12,057 nucleotides of DNA from an uncultured bacterium (GTDB lineage: Bacteria; Patescibacteriota; Dojkabacteria; CALFHW01), in assembly GCA_937876695.1 (NCBI GenBank), contig CALFHW010000025.1, forward strand, positions 1 to 12,057, in the 5' to 3' direction. Below, one piece after another: positions 5,690-11,558 of the stretch (its first letter is position 1; every line of letters starts with the position of its first letter). Below the pieces are notes generated by a model, which worked only from the letters and a program-made list of their open reading frames with translations, did not search any database and was not told the DNA's origin. Position numbers and translations under genes: made by a program.

Positions 5690-6424
5690 ATGTCATTTCA
5701 AGCATACTTAGATAACATCGAACAAAAAACTGGCAAAACCCCCGAGGAATTTATTGCCATAGCCAAAACCAAAGGCTTTGATAGTCCAGACACCAAAGCA
5801 GGTGCGATTATAGCCTGGCTGAAAGAGGACTTCGACCTAGGACGCGGTCATGCTATGGCGATCGTGCATATTATCAAAAATGGACCTCAAATAAGTGACA
5901 AACATGTGGGCAGCAAAGGCGCGCATAGTGATCCTACAAATAAACTGGAGTTGAAGGGAAAACAGTCAAGCAAACTCCAAATTCGATCGCTTTCTAAGGA
6001 GACTTATTCCGCGGCTTCTGACCTACTCCTGGAGCTGGGTCTCGATACCCGAGAGGAGATCAATCATCACCTTGATGAACTGAAAAAGTATTATGTTGCG
6101 CTTGTGGGCGGCGTCGTAATTGGAGTAATTGGTTGGTACCAAGATAATGTGAATTATGCTAAACCTGCAATGGGAGATAAATTCCCAGGAGAAGAGGCTT
6201 ATTGGGTAGGATTCTTCGGAGTTGACGACAAATATCAAGGCCAGGGAATTGGCAGCAAACTTATCAATTTCCTGCAGCAAGAACTAAAGGCTATGGGCGC
6301 AGTTGAGTTATGGGTATCTTCGGTGCAAGAATCGACCACCTATTATGAAGCCAAGGGTTTCGAGAGATTTATGAGTGGCAGTATAAGTGGCAGACCACGC
6401 GATTTTCTAGTTAAAAGGTTCTAG
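5690..6424 (+). CDS. DUF4287-GNAT acetyltransferase fusion protein
   Basis: A 244-residue two-domain protein. Residues 1 to about 70 match DUF4287: SFQAYLDNIEQKTGKTPEEF (2-21), then GAIIAWLKEDFDLGRGHAMA (38-57). A Lys/Gly/Ser-rich linker (about 71-95) leads to a GNAT N-acetyltransferase domain (96-244) with the acetyl-CoA-binding QGQGIGSKLI (183-192, the Q/RxxGxG/A motif), preceded by strand YWVGFFGV (171-178) and followed by YYEAKGFER (218-226). GNAT enzymes move an acetyl group from acetyl-CoA to an amine; the acceptor is unknown. DUF4287 usually occurs alone or in other short architectures, and its role is unknown to me. No Shine-Dalgarno is seen; a weak -10 (TAGTAA, 5676-5681) lies 8 nt before the ATG. 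The stop codon shares CTAG with the convergent gene. Confidence 0.88.
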   Translation: MSFQAYLDNIEQKTGKTPEEFIAIAKTKGFDSPDTKAGAIIAWLKEDFDLGRGHAMAIVHIIKNGPQISDKHVGSKGAHSDPTNKLELKGKQSSKLQIRSLSKETYSAASDLLLELGLDTREEINHHLDELKKYYVALVGGVVIGVIGWYQDNVNYAKPAMGDKFPGEEAYWVGFFGVDDKYQGQGIGSKLINFLQQELKAMGAVELWVSSVQESTTYYEAKGFERFMSGSISGRPRDFLVKRF

Positions 6425-7017
6425 AAAACCCTCGGGTAGGCATAAGCATCATGGATGCTATAAAACCACTGGTGGAATTCTTTCATGGTAGTTATGCCTT
6501 CCATATGCTTTGCCAGGCTGATAATCTTCTTTTCCTCGCTAGCAATAAGTCTTTGCAGTTCGCCGTCTTCATCACTATCCTCCGCCGCTACAAATTCAAC
6601 TTCAAATTTTGAGTCCATAACTGGAGTGAGGGACATAATCCAGTCAAATAGTATCTTGGACCGCTGCATATGAAACTTAGACGTGACCACAGTTATTTTG
6701 TCGAAATCCATCCAACTGAGGTGATTTACCCTTGAAAAGTACATATTACCTACTGTATCTAATGCATTGTTTTCAATTAGGATAGATTCCTTCTTGACCC
6801 CTTTACTGACAAGGTAATCGGCTTCAACATACGCATCGTCAATTGGAAAGCCTTTCTCGCTTATCGGTGGAGCGGTATAAAACCCGTAACGTGAAGAAAT
6901 TAGCACTAGATCCGTCTCCTTGTATACTTCCAGGGCCTTATCCAGCCTTTCTTTTGACCTCTTGTTTAGACCATTTATGTTTATTCCGCCACCCAGAACC
7001 AATATTACATTTTGCAT
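6421..7017 (-). CDS. DUF218 (YdcF/ElyC-type) domain protein without membrane anchor
   Basis: This 198-residue protein shows the DUF218 pattern: strand and glycine loop VILVLGGGI (4-12), RLDKALEVY (24-32), IENNALDTVGNMYFS (81-95, matching the conserved E-x-x-S-x-(D/N)T-x-x-N region) and VVTSKFHMQRS (110-120, the conserved T-S-x-x-H-x-x-R element). DUF218 members include SanA, ElyC and YdcF; some affect envelope integrity or lipid-carrier metabolism. Unlike SanA and ElyC there is no N-terminal membrane helix, so this is probably a cytosolic YdcF-like form. The polar stretch AAEDSDEDGE (144-153) is acidic. The gene converges on the DUF4287-GNAT gene with stops overlapping on CTAG. The start at 7017 follows a TACAAT box by 9 nt. 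Confidence 0.83.
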   Translation of the reverse strand: MQNVILVLGGGININGLNKRSKERLDKALEVYKETDLVLISSRYGFYTAPPISEKGFPIDDAYVEADYLVSKGVKKESILIENNALDTVGNMYFSRVNHLSWMDFDKITVVTSKFHMQRSKILFDWIMSLTPVMDSKFEVEFVAAEDSDEDGELQRLIASEEKKIISLAKHMEGITTMKEFHQWFYSIHDAYAYPRVF

Positions 7018-7026
7018 AGGTAGTTA

Positions 7027-7032
7027 ATTGTA
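7027..7032 (-). promoter_or_regulatory. -10 box TACAAT for the DUF218 gene
   Basis: On the minus strand TTACAATTAAC precedes the ATG at 7017, with 9 nt between hexamer and start codon. The same 11 bases occur in the HD-gene promoter. A short-leader or leaderless mRNA is predicted; there is no TGn extension and no clear -35 box. Confidence 0.42.
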
Positions 7033-7120
7033 AGCCGGATTAACTGAAATATCAAAATATTAGATCCAACCAATGCTACTTCACCACTTGTGCCTGCATG
7101 ATCAAACAAGTAAAATCAGG

Positions 7121-7126
7121 TATAAA
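7121..7126 (+). promoter_or_regulatory. possible -10 box TATAAA for the Ldh_2 gene
   Basis: TATAAA lies 17 nt before the ATG at 7144, implying a leader of about 10 nt. No Shine-Dalgarno or clear -35 box accompanies it. The first ATG after the box (7130) runs into a TGA after five codons. Confidence 0.35.
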
Positions 7127-7143
7127 TAAATGCATATCACTAC

Positions 7144-8133
7144 ATGAAAATTGGCATCGAGGCTGCGCGAAAGCTATCAAATCAAATACTGGGGAATTTT
7201 GGATTTAACTCGGAGGAAGCTGAATACATCACCGAGAACCTGCTAGAGGGCGCACTGACTGGTAAATCATCACACGGTTTCATTCGCATTCCCTGGATCA
7301 AGAAAATGCTTGATAATGGATCTATCAGCATGACTGCGGAGCAGATCTCAGTTGCCAAGGAAACGCCGGTATCACTGCTGGTCGATGGCAAAAATAAAAC
7401 TGGCTTCTACGTGGCCAACAAAGCTTTAGATATGGGGTTTGCCAAGGTCAAAGTTAGCGGAATCTGTGTGGTCGGCACTACAAACACCGCGCCCACAACA
7501 GGACTGATTGGCTTGTATGCTCGGAAAGCAGCGGAAAAAGATCTAATTTTGATCGCTTTTAATAATTCGGCCGGTGGATTGGTGCCTCACGGATCTATAA
7601 AAGATTTATGGGGTACAAATCCTTTAACTGTCGGCATTCCCACCGAAGGGATTCCCGTCATCTTAGATATGGCATCCTCTCAAATAACTTGGGGGCACTT
7701 GCTGCTCGCCAAGGCTCAGGGGATAGAGCTGCCTAAGGGCGCTGCTATTGATGGTAAAGGAGAACCTACCACCGACGCTGCAGCAGCGCTAGAGGGCGGG
7801 CTGCTGCCTATTGCCGGCCACAAAGGCTCGGGCCTGGCGTTTATTGTTGAGCTTCTTGGCGGGGCGCTTACAGCGTCCCGAACAGGCGGAAATGTGCCAG
7901 GAGGTTGGGGCTCGTTGATGATTTTAATCGACCCGAATATCATTCGCGATTTGCAGGACTTTAAACGCGACGTAACCACTGCCATTACCGAGCTAAAAGA
8001 ATCTCCCAAGATGAAGGGCTTTGATGAAATATATTTCCCTGGTGAACAATCCCAGAAACGCCGTCTGCAAGCTTTAGCGGAAGGTCAGATTGACATCGAC
8101 GAGAATCTCTACAATTCCCTCAATGAAATATAA
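7144..8133 (+). CDS. Ldh_2-family (malate/L-lactate/ureidoglycolate-type) NAD(P)-dependent oxidoreductase
   Basis: A 329-residue member of the COG2055 family, whose characterised members oxidise or reduce 2-hydroxyacids or imino acids (MDH, AllD, YiaK, DpkA). Support comes from KSSHGFIRIPWI (41-52, with the conserved SHG and catalytic H44), LLVDGKNKTGF (78-88), LWGTNPLTVGIP (155-166), VILDMASSQITWG (172-184), AIDGKGEPTTDAAAAL (201-216) and LPIAGHKGSGLAFIVELL (221-238). Length is normal. Unusual: where relatives carry S/N-x-H-x-G, this one reads TNTAPTTGLIG (113-123), so the second active-site His appears to be absent (T118 by alignment). It is followed by a membrane protein gene with an 11-bp overlap. 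Family is clear; substrate and activity are open. Confidence 0.9.
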   Translation: MKIGIEAARKLSNQILGNFGFNSEEAEYITENLLEGALTGKSSHGFIRIPWIKKMLDNGSISMTAEQISVAKETPVSLLVDGKNKTGFYVANKALDMGFAKVKVSGICVVGTTNTAPTTGLIGLYARKAAEKDLILIAFNNSAGGLVPHGSIKDLWGTNPLTVGIPTEGIPVILDMASSQITWGHLLLAKAQGIELPKGAAIDGKGEPTTDAAAALEGGLLPIAGHKGSGLAFIVELLGGALTASRTGGNVPGGWGSLMILIDPNIIRDLQDFKRDVTTAITELKESPKMKGFDEIYFPGEQSQKRRLQALAEGQIDIDENLYNSLNEI

Positions 8134-8614
8134 ATTATCTCCCAAGGCCCGAATAATAACCTTTCTCTCATCATCATTGATCTGTGGTTTTTTGACTATT
8201 GTCAGCGATGAAATTAGGTACATACTAATAGGTTTGTTCTTCATTATCTTAGGAATTGGCCTGCTATCTGCAATGATTTCTGGACTCTACCGCAGTAGAA
8301 TCAGGGCCAATAGTTTTATTGAAATATTCATAAGTATAGTAGCGGTTCAAGTGAGCCTTGGATTTATCTTTGTGGGTTTGGCGTTCTTTTTCCCTAATGC
8401 TGAGTTGTTCTCGCTATCAAACTACCTCGCATTTGTCGTCTTACCCCACATTCTTTTTGTGACAATTTTGGTAGTGAGGGCTAAGAAGTTTAGAATTAGA
8501 GCATTTTATAAGTACTACGAGGTTACAGGCACAGGCGCGCTGTTATTAAAGATCTGGTATTTATTTGGAGCATCGATAATTACCTACTTGATAATACTCA
8601 ACCGCTTGGGTTGA
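8123..8614 (+). CDS. unknown membrane protein with about five helices
   Basis: I do not recognise this 163-residue protein. From the ATG at 8123 it has hydrophobic segments at roughly 10-28, 31-53, 65-90, 97-119 and 139-160, with positive charges between them (YRSRIRAN near 56-63, RAKKFRIRAFYKYY near 119-132), which fits an integral membrane protein. No catalytic or transport motif is apparent. The start lies inside the last codons of the Ldh_2 gene (11-bp overlap in another frame), implying translational coupling; no Shine-Dalgarno is visible. An earlier in-frame ATG at 8090 would deepen the overlap to 44 bp and add a polar stretch, so 8123 is preferred. It ends with TGA. Confidence 0.7.
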   Translation: MKYKLSPKARIITFLSSSLICGFLTIVSDEIRYILIGLFFIILGIGLLSAMISGLYRSRIRANSFIEIFISIVAVQVSLGFIFVGLAFFFPNAELFSLSNYLAFVVLPHILFVTILVVRAKKFRIRAFYKYYEVTGTGALLLKIWYLFGASIITYLIILNRLG

Positions 8615-8653
8615 TGTTACACTTGAACTAATACTTATTACCTACTCGCAATT

Positions 8654-8875
8654 ATGGAACTTAAAATGGGAGTTTATCAACATTACAAAGGCAATAAATA
8701 TCTCGTAATGGGTATAGCCAAGCACAGCGAGACGCTAGAGAAAATGGTAGTCTATGTGACGCTATATGAAAATGAGGAAAGCAAACTCTGGGTCAGGCCG
8801 CTGGCTATGTTTTTGGAGGAAGTGGAGTATGAGGGTGTAAAACAGCCTCGGTTTAAGTTTGTGAGCGAATCTTAG
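8654..8875 (+). CDS. DUF1653 family small protein
   Basis: A 73-residue protein matching the DUF1653 pattern across nearly its whole length: GVYQHYKGNKYLVMGIAKHS (6-25), VVYVTLYENE (32-41), LWVRPLAMFLEEVE (45-58) and PRFKFV (64-69). The family is small, all-beta by prediction and of unknown function. A shorter start at the ATG at 8666 is also possible (MGVYQHYKG), and many relatives begin near that point. There is no Shine-Dalgarno; TTGATG (8611-8616) and TTATTA (8635-8640) with 18-nt spacing are a weak promoter candidate. The arginase gene follows after 15 bp, so the two are probably co-transcribed. Confidence 0.85.
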   Translation: MELKMGVYQHYKGNKYLVMGIAKHSETLEKMVVYVTLYENEESKLWVRPLAMFLEEVEYEGVKQPRFKFVSES

Positions 8876-8890
8876 CGGCGTAATCTAGCC

Positions 8891-9805
8891 ATGCTCGTAG
8901 TAGTTGCAAAATCACGACTAGGTCTGCTAAATGTGCCCTTTGGGGGTAGTGGTGACAACAATTCTGGGGTGGAGCTAGGTGGCGAAAAGATTGCGGGTAC
9001 CCTTGAAGTTGCTGATAGCAAAACACTAGTGCTAGATTTTGACTCGCCGGAGAGGATCAGCGACCAGGTGAACGGTGCAAATGGGTCCCAAACTAATACA
9101 TACAACAAAATCCTCGCGGGTCTATACTCTGATGGAACAGAGAAAATACTATCTGCCTTGAGGCAAGCACAATCGCAAGATAGACAAGATAAAAAGGCCT
9201 GGCCGCTTCTTCTCACATTAGGAGGCGATCACAGTATTTCATTCATGTCGCTGCAAGCCGTTTTGAAGTTAAGGGGAGCTGAAAACGTGCGTATGCTACA
9301 GATAGACTCGCATACAGACATTCACTCTAAGTATACTTCCCCATCTGGTAATTTCCACGGTATGTGGGTCAGGCCTTTTTTGGGTGAAACGGGGATTAGC
9401 GAGATTGACAGGCAGGTTGCTCATAAGCTGGAACCACATCAGCTGCTGTACGTTGGCAGCTTAAATTGTGAGCCCGCTGAAATAGAGTTCTTAGATAAAG
9501 TAGGAGTGAATCGAATTTTTCGAGATAAGATTAAAAGTAGTTGGGAACAAATATCTTGCTTTATCAATAATGCAAATCATTTGCATTTATCTATCGACGT
9601 AGATGCTTTCTCCGAAAAAATTGCACCTGCAACTGGAATACCTGCTGCAGAAGGGCTATTTCTGGAAGAGGTGGAAAATATATTCGCCCAGGTAAAAATG
9701 CATCCTAGCTATTCAGTTGACCTTGTGGAATACAACCCGCTTAAAGATCCGAGTGGAATTACCCTAGATCTATGCCTCAAAATAATTCTCAACTTTATGA
9801 GCTAA
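8891..9805 (+). CDS. arginase/ureohydrolase family protein, arginase-like
   Basis: A 304-residue dinuclear-Mn ureohydrolase. All six expected metal ligands are visible: H114 in LTLGGDHS (108-115), D139, H141 and D143 in DSHTD, and D236 and D238 in SIDVDAF. SGNFHGM (152-158) resembles the arginase loop SGNLHG, with H156 at the arginase general acid/base His, and VEYNP (279-283) supplies the conserved Glu. These favour arginase (arginine to ornithine plus urea) over agmatinase, but the arginase Asn after the DxHTD loop is His145, so specificity is uncertain. Residues 90-102 (LRQAQSQDRQDKK) look like an extra polar loop before the GGDH strand and coincide with a DNA inverted repeat. The gene lies 15 bp after the DUF1653 gene; its last 11 bp overlap the convergent SDR gene. 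Confidence 0.92.
   Translation: MLVVVAKSRLGLLNVPFGGSGDNNSGVELGGEKIAGTLEVADSKTLVLDFDSPERISDQVNGANGSQTNTYNKILAGLYSDGTEKILSALRQAQSQDRQDKKAWPLLLTLGGDHSISFMSLQAVLKLRGAENVRMLQIDSHTDIHSKYTSPSGNFHGMWVRPFLGETGISEIDRQVAHKLEPHQLLYVGSLNCEPAEIEFLDKVGVNRIFRDKIKSSWEQISCFINNANHLHLSIDVDAFSEKIAPATGIPAAEGLFLEEVENIFAQVKMHPSYSVDLVEYNPLKDPSGITLDLCLKIILNFMS
9149..9183. repeat. imperfect inverted repeat inside the arginase gene
   Basis: Outer arms CTATCT (9149-9154) and AGATAG (9178-9183) enclose a hairpin TGCCT-TG-AGGCA (9154-9165). The unit encodes the polar LRQAQSQDR stretch. It could be a remnant of a short mobile palindrome that landed in frame, or chance. No second copy is seen in this window. Confidence 0.3.
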
Positions 9806-10664
9806 GCACCTTTTGTACTATACTCTCGGATGCTTCCCATAATCTTGCAGCTATTTGCGGGTCGCGTGCCAGTCTAGAAGGCTTTCTAGCCCGCTGGTGG
9901 CTGAAGTACTGGCCGGAGATACCTTTCACTTCGGTAGAACTCGCAAGAAATATCGAGGTAGCGGCTCCTTGAGCTGCAGAGATCATAAATGGCCTAAATA
10001 GACTGAAAATTCTCTCGAAAAGGCCTTTGCCACCCACACTAAAGCCAGTGCGCACCACGCCTGGGTGCAGGCAATTGGAAGTGATCTGGGCAAAACCTTC
10101 CTGCTGCAGCCTGCGGCCTAGTTCCAACGCAAACAGCACATTCATCAGCTTGGAATCCGCATAGGCTCGGTAGCTATTATACGATTTGCGCGTCTCCAGT
10201 TGCTGAAAATCAATGCCACCTGTGAAGTGCGCATTGGAAGCAACCGTCACTACCCTAGCCTCGCCGGCTTTCTGCGCCGCTGCCTTCAGCAGCGGCATCA
10301 GCATCTGGGTGAGTAGAAAAGCGGAGAGATGATTTGTAGCAAAAGTCTTTTCTATGCCCTCTCCTGTAAGCTCATATCCACCTACAATTGTCCCAGCGTT
10401 GTTTATTAAAATATCTATGGATTTGTGATTTGCTAAGACCAATTCAGCTGCGCGGTTTACTTCTCGCAACAGAGAGAGGTCAGCTATATAGCTATCTATT
10501 TGAGCTTCGGGATTAATTTGTTTCAATTCGGCAACAGAAGCGTCCGCTTTAGCTTGATTCCTAGAAATTAGAATTAAATCAAACTCAGCTACCAGCCCTT
10601 TGGCTGTCTCTAGACCGATTCCAGAAGTTGCACCGGTGATTAGACAGACCTTTCTTATACCCAT
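9795..10664 (-). CDS. short-chain dehydrogenase/reductase, retinol dehydrogenase-like
   Basis: A 289-residue classical SDR, an NAD(P)-dependent cytosolic oxidoreductase. It has the cofactor glycine motif TGATSGIG (10-17), R35 after the second strand (SRN; NADP preference possible), ADLS (61-64), NNAG (88-91), N111, S143 in VVTVASNAHF (138-147), Y168 and K172 in YADSK, and HPGVVRT (200-206), so the Asn-Ser-Tyr-Lys tetrad is complete. The arrangement with NAHF and LHPGVVRTGF resembles the retinol dehydrogenase/WW-oxidoreductase-like subgroup; the substrate is unknown. It starts 17 bp after the Nudix-like gene on the same strand, so it may be its operon partner, although a -10-like box precedes it. 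Its stop overlaps the arginase gene end by 11 bp. Confidence 0.92.
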   Translation of the reverse strand: MGIRKVCLITGATSGIGLETAKGLVAEFDLILISRNQAKADASVAELKQINPEAQIDSYIADLSLLREVNRAAELVLANHKSIDILINNAGTIVGGYELTGEGIEKTFATNHLSAFLLTQMLMPLLKAAAQKAGEARVVTVASNAHFTGGIDFQQLETRKSYNSYRAYADSKLMNVLFALELGRRLQQEGFAQITSNCLHPGVVRTGFSVGGKGLFERIFSLFRPFMISAAQGAATSIFLASSTEVKGISGQYFSHQRARKPSRLARDPQIAARLWEASESIVQKVLSS

Positions 10665-10670
10665 ACTTCA

Positions 10671-10676
10671 ATTTAA
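10671..10676 (-). promoter_or_regulatory. possible -10 box TTAAAT for the SDR gene
   Basis: TTAAAT on the minus strand ends 6 nt before the ATG at 10664, a leaderless-type spacing. There is no Shine-Dalgarno in the 17-bp gap behind the Nudix-like gene, which makes an independent leaderless start plausible. Confidence 0.35.
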
Positions 10677-10681
10677 CACAA

Positions 10682-11482
10682 TTAACCTACAATTTGTCCT
10701 GCAATTTGTGCTGCGATTACTGCTGCTGTGCCTCTCATGGGCATGTGGGTTCCATTCGCAGAGCGAGCGATTTGATTCGTTAGGGGATCGATATGATAAT
10801 CAAGTATAATCTGCATGCCGGCATTTCTTTGGGATTCATCCTCAGCTGTGTAGACTTCCATTAGGTGCTCTAAACGCACAAGTGCCAAGCCTTTAACTTC
10901 ATTACTATCGATGCCAGATGAAGCTAATAAATCTTGCAGCAGCATTTCAGGGGATAAGTCAGTGTTTATTGTTGCGACCGAACAAAATACAACCTCTCTG
11001 TTCACTCTATTTTTACCAGAATCGATAGACTCCCTCCCAACCACACCAGTTAGAATTGGCTCTTGTGACAGTAGATCTTGGCTTACACCACCTTCAGCCA
11101 TCAATTCTGTCATTGTCTCTTGCCTAGGCGAATTACCGTTCATAACATGCCCACATGGTGGGGTAAAAGTGCTGGAATGATTATCTCTGCCACCACCCGT
11201 CCTCTGCATCAGCAGTACAAAAGTACCTTCATTGGTATAAATCATCGGCAGACAAAACACGCTCATGTGCCATGATTCTCTAGATAAACTCAGATCATGT
11301 GCGTCTTTCCTATTTGTAATATTTCCTTCGAGTGAAACCTGCCCCTGCCAAACTGCCTCGGCATAGCTTACGCCGCCGTGGTTTGTGTGGGTTGAGTCAA
11401 GCAGCGAGCGAACCTGCTGCTCACTAAATGTAAGCAATAGCTCATCATCTTCAAGTATTTTTTCATGTACAGTTTCAGCCAT
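10682..11482 (-). CDS. Nudix-like protein with a degenerate Nudix box
   Basis: Using the ATG at 11482 the protein has 266 residues. The centre resembles a Nudix fold: strand and loop FVLLMQRTGGG (88-98), then a Nudix-box-like segment starting with PPCGHV (108-113) and ending with GGV (131-133). Compared with GX5EX7REUXEEXGU, the leading Gly (G111), one Glu (E126), the last Glu of the EE pair (E130) and G132 remain. The box Glu at position 7 is Asn117, the Arg is Thr125 and the first Glu of EE is Ala129. A normal nucleoside-diphosphate hydrolase activity is therefore doubtful, and a binding or regulatory role is possible. The flanks (1-75 and 200-266) match nothing I know. In-frame starts at 11515 (TTG) and 11494 lie upstream of or on the -10-like box, so 11482 is preferred. 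The SDR gene follows 17 bp downstream. Confidence 0.7.
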   Translation of the reverse strand: MAETVHEKILEDDELLLTFSEQQVRSLLDSTHTNHGGVSYAEAVWQGQVSLEGNITNRKDAHDLSLSRESWHMSVFCLPMIYTNEGTFVLLMQRTGGGRDNHSSTFTPPCGHVMNGNSPRQETMTELMAEGGVSQDLLSQEPILTGVVGRESIDSGKNRVNREVVFCSVATINTDLSPEMLLQDLLASSGIDSNEVKGLALVRLEHLMEVYTAEDESQRNAGMQIILDYHIDPLTNQIARSANGTHMPMRGTAAVIAAQIAGQIVG

Positions 11483-11494
11483 GAGAACCAGCAT

Positions 11495-11500
11495 ACTATA
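11495..11500 (-). promoter_or_regulatory. possible -10 box TATAGT for the Nudix-like gene
   Basis: TATAGT on the minus strand lies 12 nt before the ATG at 11482, predicting a leader of about 5 nt. If real, the upstream in-frame starts at 11494 and 11515 would not be transcribed. No clear -35 box. Confidence 0.35.
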
Positions 11501-11543
11501 TACGGTGGAGGGCAAACTTGACCTATTTGAGACAATTTTGGGA

Positions 11544-11549
11544 TATAAT
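11544..11549 (+). promoter_or_regulatory. consensus -10 box TATAAT for the terminal ATPase-like gene
   Basis: TATAAT is 9 nt before the GTG start at 11559. A -35-like TTGACC (11518-11523) is 20 nt away, longer than ideal. An ATG one base after the box opens only a three-codon frame ending in TGA. A leaderless or near-leaderless GTG-start mRNA is predicted. Confidence 0.55.
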
Positions 11550-11558
11550 CATGACATT

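Noticed and set aside
8872..9216. Minus-strand frame of 114 residues over the arginase N-terminus
   Set aside because: Antisense to a gene with all metal ligands conserved; no domain seen.
8654..9805. DUF1653-arginase as a toxin-antitoxin or defence pair
   Set aside because: Arginase has all catalytic ligands and normal length; co-directional spacing alone does not support such a role.
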